Assembly: GCA_015179125.1 (NCBI GenBank)
Contig: WHVA01000229.1
Span: forward strand, 105,771 to 169,770
Direction: 5' to 3'
Length of the DNA: 64,000 nucleotides
Source of the DNA: Gautieria morchelliformis
Lineage: Eukaryota; Basidiomycota; Agaricomycetes; Gomphales; Gomphaceae
The stretch's first letter is position 1. Each line of letters opens with the position of its first letter. The notes below the pieces were generated by a model. That model was not told the DNA's origin, made no database searches, and saw nothing but the letters and a program-made list of their open reading frames with translations. A program made the translations under genes and the position numbers. This document shows positions 11,812 to 21,960 of the stretch, in pieces.

Positions 11812-11998
11812 GCAGAAAAGTCTCCCCTCTAGAGGACCGGCGGTCGTACTGCGCGTTGCAGCCGCCATAGGTGCGTTCGGAATCGGAGACAGCGACTCGG
11901 AGATCGCAACCTCTTCCGCACACACAGCGTAGGACAGCCCTTCTTCTTACGTCGAGCTCCCAACCCCGGAAATCCCGTCCCACATTTCTCCTTCCGAC

Positions 11999-13174
11999 AT
12001 GGAACCGGACGATCGTCTTCGGAATGTGGAGGAGGAATTGACGCGGAACCGGATGAAGACCGATGCAATTGAAACAGCCTTACAAGCGATTTTGGCTAAG
12101 TTAGATATTCCACAAAGTGGTGGAAATGAAATACTGGATGATCCAGATTTCGGAAAAGCGGAACTGGCGGAAAAGAGGATGTCCGCGAAGTTAGCAAAGG
12201 TCAAACCCGCAACTCTGGCGGACTTTGACGGAGATCAGGAGAAGGGACGTGCATTCTTCAACACATGCAGCATCTACTTCGCAATTGTCGGAGACCTCTT
12301 TCCGAACGACCAGGCTCGGATTCACTGGACATTGTCCTTTTTCAAGTCGGACCGCGCAGCCCGTTTTGCAAACAAGGTGATCCGACACGAAGCAAAGGGC
12401 AAGGGGAACTACTTCCGGGACTGGGACGCCTTCGAGAAAACATTTTCTGACCAGTTCTGCCCGAAAAACGAGCAGCTCACAGCCCTTACAAAGCTCGAGG
12501 GGACCAGCTGGTACCAGGCCAAGGATCCGGTCGATGACTACATCGACCGCTTCCAGGAGCTCATCGACCTTGCGGAGTATGATGACGACAAGACGATCGT
12601 CATCAAATTCCGACGAGGACTTGATCCGACACTCCAGAACCAAGTTGCACTGCTTGGGGATGGAGCTCCGGATTTTGATGACCCGGAAGGGTGGTACCAA
12701 GCTGCACAGAGGGTGTCCCGGAACAGGGAAGCAAATGAGGCCTTCGTGGAGACGAGCCGGAACATGACACGCAGTTCCACTCGTCCTACTCCACCTGTGC
12801 CAAAACCCGGAAGCGCATTCATTCCCATGCGGAAAGTATTTCCGACGCTTGCTCCGCCTGCTCCTATTAGGAACCATAGCCATCCTCCCTCGAAGAGTGG
12901 CCCTGCCCCGATGGATGTTGACCGCATGCGCGGAAAAGGCCGCGGAACTATCACCTGCTTCTGATGTCAACAGCCAGGCCACTATGCCCGCGAGTGCCCC
13001 CAAGCCTTTGATATCCGGCTTGTGACCACAGAGGAGAAACTCGAGCTCCTTCCAGAGTTCCTCACACTTGCGGACATAAGCGGAGTGCCCACTGCGGAAG
13101 GAATTTCCGAAAATGCGGAACATGGTGCATCGGAAACGGAAGATGCGTCGGATTTTGTGACACGCAGCGGGTGA
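11999..13174 (+). pseudogene. gag: Family A gag, one nonsense codon in the zinc knuckle
   Basis: Encodes a Ty3/gypsy Gag of about 390 residues. The start MEPDDRLRNVEEELTRNR gives a coiled N-terminus. The capsid-like core holds FNTCSIYFAIVGDLFPND and LDPTLQNQVALLGDG. A Pro-rich linker precedes a CCHC zinc knuckle (C-F-x-C-QQPGHYAREC). The knuckle residue after CF is TGA (12962-12964), which truncates Gag at 321 codons. In the related element C that codon is CAA, so CGA (Arg) is the likely ancestor of both. The frame stays open to the TGA at 13172. Gag would package the element RNA in cytoplasmic particles. Confidence 0.9.
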
Positions 13175-16100
13175 GATGTGGGCCCCTGCTGCCTGTACAT
13201 AACCGGTTTGCCTGTCTTTAAGTAGAGAATGAAAAGCCCCCACTCCCCTCACTTCGTACAGACCCACCGGATAAAGTCACACAAAAACCAAATCCGACAC
13301 CCCGTCTATCCCGCATCCGCCCTTGGGAGAGACGCCTTCCGAAGCGCTATGTTGTCGCTGTCACCCCTGGCCCCAAGTCATTAGTCATTAAGGTGGAGAT
13401 CCAGACGACAGATACGGCGGAAGTCAAATCCGGACCCGCCCTTGTCGATTGCGGGGCCACTGGTCAGTTTATAGACCGGGACTATGTGGAACGGAACCGA
13501 CTGACCACGCGGAAGTTGCAACGTGCAATCCCGGCATTCAATGTGGATGGAAGCCCCAATGAGGCAGGGTCTATCATGGAGATAGTAGACACAATTCTCC
13601 GCTACGATGGGCACTCAGAACGCACTTCCTTTGCAGTCACCAGCCTGGGGAAGCAAGACATCATCCTCGGGTTTACCTGGCTTCAGGAGCACAACCCGGA
13701 GATCAATTGGCAGACTCGGAAGGTACTGATGAGTCGATGTCCAGCCAAGTGTCACATGTGCCGGTCGGAAGTGCGGAAGGAACGCCAGGAGCAGCGGAAG
13801 ACCGAACGGCTCATACAGACATGTCGTTCTGGCCCCCATCCACTGCTTGCAGAAGAAGACTCGGAAGCGGAATTTGAACCGGATCCCACTCCCAATTCCG
13901 ATTCCGATTCCGATTCCAATTCCGACTCCGACGTCATCTGACTCGGCCCGGAAGACACTCTGGCGGAAGGGGAGCGCTTGCTGTACGTAAACCTTTCGCC
14001 GGAAGCGGAACACATCCGCGCCACCGGAAATATTTCACAACGCCTTGCTGAAGCCTCCAAGAAGCATGATATAGCGGAGGCGGAAATATGGGAGTACCTG
14101 CGGGAGTTCGAGGACGTCTTTTCCAAGGAGTTGTTTGATGCCCTGCCTCCACGGAAGCTGAGGGACCACACCATCGAGTTGGAGCCTGGGTCAAAGCCCA
14201 CCAACTGCAAAGTGTACCCACTGTCACCCAAGGAGCAGGTAGAGCTCGATGCATTCCTTGCGGAAAACCTCCGTACAGGGAGGATCCGCCCCTCCAAGTC
14301 ACCCATGGCATCTCTGGTGTTCTTCATCAAGAAGAAGGACGGCTCACTCAGACTTGTGCAGGATTACCGGGCCTTGAATGCGATCCCGATCAAGAACCGG
14401 TACCCCATTCCACTCATTTCTGAACTAATCACACCACTCCGCGGGGCAAGGTACTTCACTAAGCTGGATTCCGCTGGGGCTTCAATAATGGATCCGAGAG
14501 GGAGACGAGTGGAAGGCCGCATTCCGCACCAACCGAGGACTCTTTGAGCCGCAGGTCATGTTCTTCGGCCTCACCAACAGTCCCACCACATTCCAGATGA
14601 TGATGAATGACATTTTCCGTGACATGATAGCAGAAGGGGTTGTCTGCGTCTACCTCGATGACATCCTCATCTTCACAAACACAATGTCTGAACATTGGGA
14701 AGTCGTGCGGAGAGTGCTGGAATGGCTCCGGGAGTACAACCTGTGTCTCAAGCCGGAAAAGTGCGAATTTGAGCGGATGCGGATAGAGTAGCTTGGGGTG
14801 ATTGTGTCGGAAGGAAAGGTGGAAATGGACCCAGTCAAAGTTTCCGGTGTGTCGGATTGGCCCGTGCCGCGAACAAGAAGGAGGTCCAGTCCTTCATTGG
14901 GTCTGTCAATTTCTACCGGCAGTTCATCAAGGACTTATCCTGCCACGCCCGTGCCCTCTTCGACCTCACCAAGAAGGAGGTTGGATGGCGGTGGGGAGAG
15001 CCGGAACAGGCCTCCTTCGACAAACCTGATCACTTCTGCCCCGGTCCTGATCTTTCCCGACGACTCTCGCCCTTACCGAGTCAAGGCGGATTCTTCCGAC
15101 ACAGCTACCGGAGCGGTCTTGTCACAGCAGTCACCGGAAGATGGTGGGGGGTGGCATCCGATTGCCTTCTTCTCTAAGCGCCTTAGTCCGGTTGAGCGGA
15201 ACTATGAGATCCACGACAAGGAGATGCTGGCAATCATCCGAGCGCTGGAGGAGTGGCGACACTTCCTCGAGGGTGCTCTATGCCCATTTGAGATCTGGAT
15301 AGACCACAAGAACCTCGAATATTTCTGCACATCTAAGAAGTTGAACCGACAACAAGCACGGTGGTCCCTACACCTGTCCCGGTTCGACTTCATGCTCCAC
15401 CACCGGCCCGGCCGCACCATGGGCAAGCCCGATGCCCTATCCCACCGTGCGGATCATGGAAGCGGAAGTGGAGACAACGCAGATATGACACTGCTCCGCC
15501 CAAGTCTCTTTGCAATCCGTGCCCTAGAGGGAGTGACTGCAGTTGGGGTGGAATCGGAAATGCTCCGAGATATCCGGAGGCAGTACTGGAATGGAGAGAA
15601 GGAGGAGTCGGTGGTGAAGGCAGTGGAGGAACTTCGGAAAGGGCACTCACGGTCTGTATGGGCAGCGGAATGGTCGGAAAGTGATGGACTGCTCCACTTC
15701 AGAGGCAAGGTCTACGTTCCAGGTGGGGTGGACCTCCGCCGCCGCATCATGTCCCAGCACCATGACACATGGGTCGCTGGGCATTCTGGCAGGTGGAAGA
15801 CGCTGGAGTTAGTGGCTTGGAATTACTGGTGGCCCCAGATGTCCCACTACATTGGACAGTACGTGAAGACATGTGACCTTTGTCTCCGAACCAAAGCACA
15901 ACGACATCCGCCCGTCAGAGAACTTGTTCCGCTCCCGATTCCCGAATCCCGCTGGGACACCATCAGTGTCGACTTCATCGTTGAACTCCCAGAGTCTCAT
16001 GGCTACGACGCGATCATGAACGTCGTGGATTCGGTAAGCAAGGTGTCCCACTTCATTCCGACGCACACGACGATCACAGCCCTCGGAGCGGCCCGCCTGT

Positions 16101-17090
16101 TCCTTGGACATGTCTGGAAGTTGCATGGGGTCCCGAAACAAGTTGTTTCCGACCGAGGTCTGCAATTTGTCGTGGAACTGACTCGGGAGCTCTACTGCCT
16201 GCTCGGCATAAAGCTGGCTGCCACCACAGCATACCATCCGCAGGGTGACGGACAGACGGAATGGGTCAATCAGGAGTTGGAGCAATATCTCCGCCTCTTT
16301 GTCAATGAGAGGCAGGATGGCTGGGATGAGTTACTTCCACTGGCGGAATTCCAATACAACAACCATGTACATTCCGCCACACAACAGACTCCCTTCATGC
16401 TTGACTCCGGACGACACCCGCGGATGGGCTTCGAGCCACGCCAGGCTGACTCCCGACTCGAGACGGTCAATGAGTTCCGGGACCGCATGGACTCCACCCT
16501 TTCGGAATCCAAGTTGGCCCTTGCGAAGGCCAAGGATGACATGGCAATGTACTACAACCAACGCCGGGTTCCTGCTCCAGAGTACCAAGTTGGAGACAAG
16601 GTGTATCTAGATGCAAGTGACATCCGCACCACATGCCCTTCGCAGAAGCTTGCCCACCGCTACCTTGGGCCCTTCACAGTGACGCGGAGGGTTGGACGGA
16701 ATGCAGACCGCCTCCGACTTCCGATGTCCATGTCGCACCTCCACCCCGTCTTCAACGTGGTGAAGTTACTCCCTATGCTTGAGGACCCGATTCCAGGTCG
16801 GAAGGCTCGTCCGCCACCTCCGCCGGAAATTGTAGATGGGGAAGATCACTATGTGGTGGAATGGATCCTGGACAGCCGGTTTGTGTGAGGACGACTCCAA
16901 TCCCTCGTGAAATGGGAAGGGTATGGGTACGAGGAGAATTCGTGGGTCCTGGAGCAAGATGTTTCCGCTCCAGACAAACTGCGTGAGTTCTATAGGACAC
17001 ACCCCAGTGCCCCTCACCGAATCCGCTCCCTGGCATTTCAATCCCTCGTGTCCCATGCTTTGAGGATGCAGCACGCTAGAGGGGGGGTGA
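13175..17090 (+). pseudogene. pol: Family A pol: protease, RT, RNase H, integrase, chromodomain; broken
   Basis: Pol is in the -1 frame relative to gag. Protease carries DCGATGQFID, with the catalytic Asp kept and Ser changed to Cys. RT follows ([20 protein letters not shown], then YLDDILIF), then RNase H (ERNYEIHDKEMLAIIRALEE), integrase (H2C2 finger with CDLCLRTKAQ; catalytic core with SVDFIVELP, VVSDRGLQF and QGDGQTEWVNQ) and a chromodomain (LVKWEGYGYEENSWVLE). Damage: TAA at 13219, TGA at 13939 (before LGPEDTLAEG), a frameshift near 14470-14500, TAG at 14789, a compensated out-of-frame stretch about 14868-15030, and TGA at 16886. The two TGAs fit CGA (Arg) to TGA. The integrase core is the best-kept part. 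The last frame runs on into the right LTR to 17386. Confidence 0.92.
17078..17090 (+). promoter_or_regulatory. Polypurine tract of family A
   Basis: The purine run agagggggggtga directly precedes the right LTR (TGTCAGG at 17091), as expected for the plus-strand primer of reverse transcription. Confidence 0.75.
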
Positions 17091-17597
17091 TGTCAGGGGA
17101 CACCCTGTTTTCCATTTCCAGTTCTGACACCACACCCAGTTCCGACACCACACCCAGTTCCAACTCCATTTCCGACTCCGGTTCCGGTTCCGATTCCATC
17201 TCCGCCTCCGCTTTCGGAAATGATTCCGCTTCTGGGAGAACTTCCACCAGTTCTGTTCGCCTCGCCAGTTCCACTCCAATTTCCAGCTTCCACTCTCGGA
17301 ACAGTGTCAGAAATCAAGCAACTCGTGTAATAGGTGGCATCAAGGGTCGATCAAGGGTCAGGGTGGTCAGGGAGATGCAGGGTTGATGGCGGTGCCAAGT
17401 GTTGTCCCTGGCTGCGCAGCCTAGTATAATACGGGCTCGCTGACATTGGGGGTCCTTAGACTTTTCTCTTTGGATTTCCCCTTGTCAGGTGAGAATCCCC
17501 TCTCTTGTATACTCTGTTCATTTATACATACTTTGGATTTCCCCTTGTCAGTTGTGTGGTAGTGTGATCTCCACAACCAGCCAGGGTTGCCCTTACA
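17091..17597 (+). mobile_element. Right LTR of family A element
   Basis: TGTCAGGGGACACC...CCCTTACA. It differs from the left LTR by a handful of substitutions and a duplication of the ACACCACACCCAGTTCCG-type block, which suggests moderately recent insertion despite the decayed coding region. Confidence 0.9.
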
Positions 17598-17790
17598 GTC
17601 ATGTCCTTCGCGTGCAATGCCTCTGCCGCCTCGGCCAGGTGCATGGTCATCCCAACACTATCGTCGATGCCGACACCAATGCGCGCATCACCCGCTTCCA
17701 CAAATGCAGGCTCGCAATCGTGGACCTCGCGCTGCTCGAGGACACGGAGGTGTGGTTCAACAAGGATGGCACGCCACGCGCGCATCAGGT
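17598..17790 (+). pseudogene. Exon fragment on the right side of the family A element
   Basis: The plus strand reads VQCLCRLGQVHGHPNTIV, then RLAIVDLALLEDTEVWF and NKDGTPRAHQ, with strong G/C third positions, and ends at a donor GTAGCA. The codon pattern favours this strand over the antisense open frame. It may continue the exon at 11203-11309, with the retroelement inserted between, although no target duplication links the two sides. Function not recognised. From about 17830 the DNA instead belongs to the minus-strand CxC5 gene. Confidence 0.45.
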
Positions 17791-17831
17791 AGCATGAGAC
17801 TGGAGTTCTTTCCTATAAAAGCATCACTCAC

Positions 17832-18439
17832 TTCTGCAGAGAAAGGAGTAGTTATAGCCTGGCAGCGCTCCATAGTCGTTAGTGAGGACTGCAGCTGCAA
17901 ACTTGATTGGCTCATGAAGTTCTTGGAGCTTCGTGTCTACACCGGCCATTATTCGGCTAGTACAGGCCATATTAATGCACGTCCAATGAGGAGGGTAGAA
18001 TTCATAAAATGCTGTGAGCCGAAAGCTTCAATGATTATTTAGTACAGGGAAATGTTGAGAGAAACTCACCGACACCGTAAGTTGGACCGTATCTCAAGAA
18101 TAGCGGAAGCAGTGCCACTTGCCTCATCCTCAACTGTAGGCGATTGTCAGCCTGTTCAATCCATCCGATCCCCTTGAAAACATCCCACACAATCTTGGTG
18201 TTATCATTGGAGAGATCGAGAGAATCTCGTATGAAACGATGGATGCTGCCGGGGAGGGTATCGGGTGGATCTGTGAGCTCAAAGTGGTGGCTCCAGAGTA
18301 TTCGTTCCTTAAGGAGGTGTATGAGATTGATGAATGTCACGAGAGTGTCGAACAGGAGCCATGTGAGTGCCGGATACTGCAGGAAAATTGCTAGGAGATC
18401 ATGGCCCATGGTGAGCGGCATATTTGTGTTTGCATACAA
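17832..18439 (-). pseudogene. CxC5-type cysteine-cluster protein (KDZ transposon-associated), N-terminal fragment
   Basis: Two exons fit: 18439-18070 and 18011-17832, with donor GTGAGT, acceptor CACAG, and the codon split G|CA. Exon 1 has the long helical front (LTWLLFDTLVTFINLIHLL, then LKERILW). Exon 2 has YPPHWTCINMACTSR and later LTNDYGALPGYNYSFLCR, which matches the layout of the CxC5 clusters associated with KDZ (Kyakuja-Dileera-Zisupton) transposases in basidiomycetes. After the next donor (GTGAGT at 17831) no continuation is found; other exon debris follows. It is therefore a 3'-truncated gene of a transposon-linked family. No KDZ transposase core is visible in the window. Confidence 0.65.
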
Positions 18440-19767
18440 CGTAATCTAAGTCGAGTCAAGGTCCATGTCCTCATGTGTGCGGTGACCGGTCTATATCCAC
18501 AGGATGGATGGTGAGGCTGGGAGCGGCTGCAAAGGACTCGATAACCGAGGGTGGTTGTCTGTGGTCATGAGATCTGTTACGGTAGCGATGCACTGATCTA
18601 TATCCACCCGATGTATCCGGTGAGCATGGCCAATGACGAGCAGAGTTATCGGTTCCCGAGTTCTATATAATAATTGAATAATAATTGAATTATAATTTGT
18701 TGTGGGTGTATGTGCCCACAATTACTGCACATTAGGGTTTAGCGGTCCATGGACGAGTTGTGAACGGCCAGGTCGTTCTCGCGAGGGGTTGCTACCAAAT
18801 TCTCGGAATTCTCGGATGCCGCTTATATCATCATACCTCCAGGGCCAAATAGGGATGGGTCGCAGTTGCAGTGCTCATCGGGTCTTTCTGAAAGACCCGA
18901 TGAGCACTGGTACTGCAATATGTTGGGGTTCTAGCAACCCCACATACGGTACGGATGAGGTGGCCGTAATGCCACTGTACAATGTACGGCTGTACACGTA
19001 TACGGTGCGGCACCGAGCCCTACTCTTTCACTGCCTTCTCACTGGGTCAGTTTGCACTTGGGATGCTCAGACCATTGAATGACACTTGGACGATGCGGTA
19101 TCTTTCTCAGCAGCTAAGGGTGGCTGCGGCCTTACCTGACCGACATATCAAAATTCTTGTGTGTGTGCCATTACAGCTATTTTGGGTACACAAGGCGGAG
19201 TCCGAAATACATGCTGCCTGCTGCCCCCTGCAAAGATTGACCTGTATCTCCCCTACCATTGACGATTAAGGGTTTATACCTTGTATATGTACTTTTATAT
19301 GTAGTAGCTACCATTTGGTATAGAAAAGGTGGCTTATTCTGACATATTTAATATTAAAATAATTGTGCTTATATGCATCATTATGCCCTCAAATTATTTC
19401 AATGAGGGCTATCCTTTAGTCAGATTATAGTAATGTATATGTATAGATGTTTGAAACATAAAACAAGCCTGTAATCTGCTGGCTATGGAAGGGGGGGAGG
19501 CTAAAAAGGCTGGGAGCAGGCAAAGAGACATGCACCTTCTACATGGCCAAAACCTCAGCTTTAAGGATTCAAATATAATATAAAGTCAACATATACTCCA
19601 ATTACAATGATGTGACATTACGTTTCTTCATTTGCAAGTCTTGCCGGGATGATGTTGTGACATCATGTTGTGTGGCACATCACATGACTGTTACGCACCG
19701 TGCGGACTTGACCTCCATCACTGCGTCTACGATTATATCTGCTGAGCTTCGTTCTAATCTCTTCCTT
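18440..19767. other. Intergenic, no gene recognised
   Basis: Contains the perfect hairpin at 18869-18909, AT-rich DNA at 18660-18700 and 19270-19600, and no open frame with recognisable motifs. Confidence 0.4.
18869..18909. repeat. Perfect 20-bp inverted repeat with 1-nt loop
   Basis: Arms cagtgctcatcgggtctttc and its exact complement meet at a single T. Weaker pairing (gcagt) continues outward. Such a perfect palindrome is unlikely by chance and may mark a small inverted-repeat element, a recombination scar or a structured RNA. Confidence 0.85.
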
Positions 19768-20394
19768 ATGGCTGGTAAAAACAAAAAAACTGCTAAAGCT
19801 ATAGTTCCTGTGGAGCCACCCGCAGCAAACAAGCCCAGGTCTCGTCAGCGTGACACGCTTGACCCCGCCCTCATTGTCGAAGGGAGGCGCCGCCGTACCC
19901 CCTCCTCTCGAATGCGTGAGGACAGCATACCGCCCATCAGGATCCCTCGCGCATCAAAGAGGAAGGACGCATCCACCGACAAAGATGGTGCCCGATCCAA
20001 ACCTCCGTCCATTACCAAATCCAAACTGCTGTCCATCAATTCCAGTGCCTCTGCCAAGGATGGACCCACTACCAATATCCTTTCTACTACCCTCTCCACC
20101 ACATCCACGATGTCCAAAACCCTCCTCATAGCCAAAGTACCCACATCCACGAAAACGCACCTGGCCAATGACGTCACAGATGCGCCGCCAGTGTTGGAAT
20201 ATCGATGTCATTCACTGATATGCGTCCACACACGCCCACTGACGTGGCAACACTTCCTATTCAAACCCCGCTTCCACTCCTTTCCTCAGTCATTCACGCT
20301 CACCCGAACATCTGAGCTCACAGTAGTACAGATCCAACAACCAGATAGTCAGACAGCGTCGGGTGCGTGCCCATCCACAGCTGGGACACGGTGA
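19768..20394 (+). CDS. Unrecognised disordered protein, basic, Ser/Thr/Lys-rich
   Basis: From the in-frame ATG the protein starts MAGKNKKTAKAIVPVEPP and continues as low-complexity Ser/Thr/Lys/Arg sequence (RRRRTPSSRMREDSIPP). Such N-terminal tails occur on transposon-encoded proteins of agaricomycetes, but nothing here proves that. The frame opens upstream to 19612 without a better start. The end at 20394 lies within 10 bp of the antisense mannose-6-phosphate isomerase fragment, so the last part is probably not coding. Confidence 0.3.
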   Translation: MAGKNKKTAKAIVPVEPPAANKPRSRQRDTLDPALIVEGRRRRTPSSRMREDSIPPIRIPRASKRKDASTDKDGARSKPPSITKSKLLSINSSASAKDGPTTNILSTTLSTTSTMSKTLLIAKVPTSTKTHLANDVTDAPPVLEYRCHSLICVHTRPLTWQHFLFKPRFHSFPQSFTLTRTSELTVVQIQQPDSQTASGACPSTAGTR

Positions 20395-20569
20395 GTCCAG
20401 ACAGTCAGCACCGCGACACTGGGCAGCGCAGCTCAGCATACAGCTTGTGTTTGTCGAGTGTGAAGCCGAGGACACCGCTCGCCGCATACTGCGCCGCCTT
20501 GGATGCGTGCCCCACCTTGCCCCAATTGTATGACTGCGTCCCCGCAGCGATGGGAAACACAGATGCCAT
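20341..20569 (-). pseudogene. Mannose-6-phosphate isomerase, 5' fragment
   Basis: The minus strand starts MASVFPIAAGTQSYNWGKVG and runs to LDKHKLYAEL, then after 48 bp gives LWMGTHPTLSDYL. This is the N-terminus of class I phosphomannose isomerase (Q-x-Y-x-WG-K-x-G-x-x-S and the AELWMGTHP metal-site region), which interconverts fructose-6-P and mannose-6-P in the cytosol. The 48-bp gap (20381-20428) has no GT donor and contains an in-frame TGA, so splicing may fail. Nothing of the remaining three quarters of the enzyme is present. It sits head-to-head with the glycosyltransferase fragment, so both look like relocated pieces of ordinary genes. Confidence 0.65.
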
Positions 20570-20660
20570 GCGTGAGGTCGTTTTTCGCACGCTTCCCACG
20601 TGGCCCACCCACGCCCATGCATGTGCATCCAGCCATCGCCCGTCTCTTTTGAAGAAAGCA

Positions 20661-21277
20661 ATGCAGACGTATGCGCGACGGGGTGGGACGTCGGCGATTT
20701 TTATTAATGACTACGGGATGCAGGTGTGTTGCTATTCATTTTGTTTTTTCATGACTACACGCCTCTGCGCACCTCCTCTGTATTCTCTCCCTAGCTTGGG
20801 CTATCATCCCAGCTTCTTCCCACCCCGCTGAGCGTCTTGCGCGCCAAGCCTTCTATGCTCAACATGGCATCGGCTGGGTCGTGTGCCCCAAGCACCATTC
20901 CCCACCCAGCCGCCCAAGGCCAAGGCGCCCCGCCCCCACCCACGCACTGCAGATTTGTGCATGCATGCCGCTTCAAGAAGGCGAGCAACATGAACTACGG
21001 CCTTGTGCTGAGCCTGAAGGTTGAGAAGTTCGTGCTGCAGCTCGTCGAGGAGCAGGAGCGGGAGCGAGCGCAGAGCGCGGTAGTGGTGGGGGAGAGCGGG
21101 GTGGGTGTGGCAGCGGCAGGTGCGGGTGTGGGCGTGAGCTTGAACTCGGCACACTCGGGTGCAACCGCGCTCACGACGACGACGTCGAGCAGTGCGCTGA
21201 CGGCTGCGGATGTGGAGCTTGACATCGAGGAGCGCACACTGAACCTGGCGGTCGAGGAGACATTTGAGGAGAATTGA
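20661..21277 (+). pseudogene. Glycosyltransferase-like fragment (GT2/nucleotide-diphospho-sugar transferase type)
   Basis: A first exon (MQTYARRGGTSAIFINDYGM) ends at donor GTGTGT (20724), with an acceptor CCTAG at 20794. Downstream, one frame reads ERLARQAFYAQHGIGWVV and another reads FKKASNMNYGLVLSLKVEKF. In intact relatives these motifs follow each other in a single frame, so two frame changes are present. The motif order resembles a fungal family of processive glycosyltransferases. The Val/Gly-rich tail ends at a stop at 21275. The N-terminal and membrane parts are missing. Identity rests on remembered motifs. Confidence 0.5.
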
Positions 21278-21960
21278 AAACTCATAGCTATACAACCTAG
21301 CATTCACTACAAATTTCATGAATCTTCAGTGATTTGCCTCATATTATTCAGATCTCAGGCCAGTGACATTCAGTTGCTGCATCTCTGAGATGTGGTGATA
21401 GAACCATGGGGTTGTAAGTGACTATCTCACGGGAACCCAGTGGTCATCGACTCGAAATGCCTGGTTCAATCCATTGGTCTTCTGTTGTAGGATCCCTGAA
21501 TACCCATGAGTCAACCCCTGAAACCAACTCATTGAAACGAAACTTTTTCCACTGAAACTGATTCATTGAATTTTCAACAGGTTCTATTGGTATTTACACT
21601 AGCTATAATGGTTTATATACTGAATCCTCAGTGGATCCACCCAATAGGATTCATTGGGTTGACTACCCACAGTGATCTTGCAAGCCATTGATGGCTTCTT
21701 CCGTCTGTGCTTGCGAGCTTGAATCTCTGATATCATCTTCTTTCAGCAAGGGCATAGAACCTGAGGCATGTTGGGGATACACAAGCAGAGCAACCGCAAC
21801 AACATGCACGACATGGCCGGAATGCAAGTCGTCACGTGACCTTGCAAATCGCATGTAGGCAGCTAGGCACGTGTTTGTGCATGTGCACAAATGACCTCGC
21901 GTTTTCTTATCTCATCCTTTCTCGCACCTTCTTCCCCGTCTCTCATACTCACTCTCAGAG
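21278..21960. other. Intergenic with a weak inverted repeat
   Basis: Between about 21490 and 21660 the words cccatgagtcaaccc and gggttgactaccc lie in inverted orientation, perhaps an old MITE. The last 100 bp are pyrimidine-rich and lie just before the gene at 21961. Confidence 0.35.

Noticed and set aside
14798..16888. Treating the 696-codon frame as one intact pol protein
   Set aside because: Between about 14868 and 15030 this frame reads out of register; the true RT sequence (VQSFIGSVNFYRQF) lies in another frame, so the long frame is a chance bridge over two compensating frameshifts.
16907..17386. Ser/Asp-rich C-terminal protein encoded by the family A LTR
   Set aside because: The open frame is the pol frame running into the LTR. 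The Ser/Asp repeats come from the TTCC-rich U3 and appear in several frames.
11310..17597. A 5-bp target duplication for the family A element
   Set aside because: Flanking pentamers AAAGC and GTCAT do not match, and shifting the borders by one or two bases does not help.
17522..17785. Minus-strand ORF opposite the exon fragment
   Set aside because: The plus-strand frame has almost exclusively G or C at third positions, as in other exons here; the antisense frame is open as a side effect.
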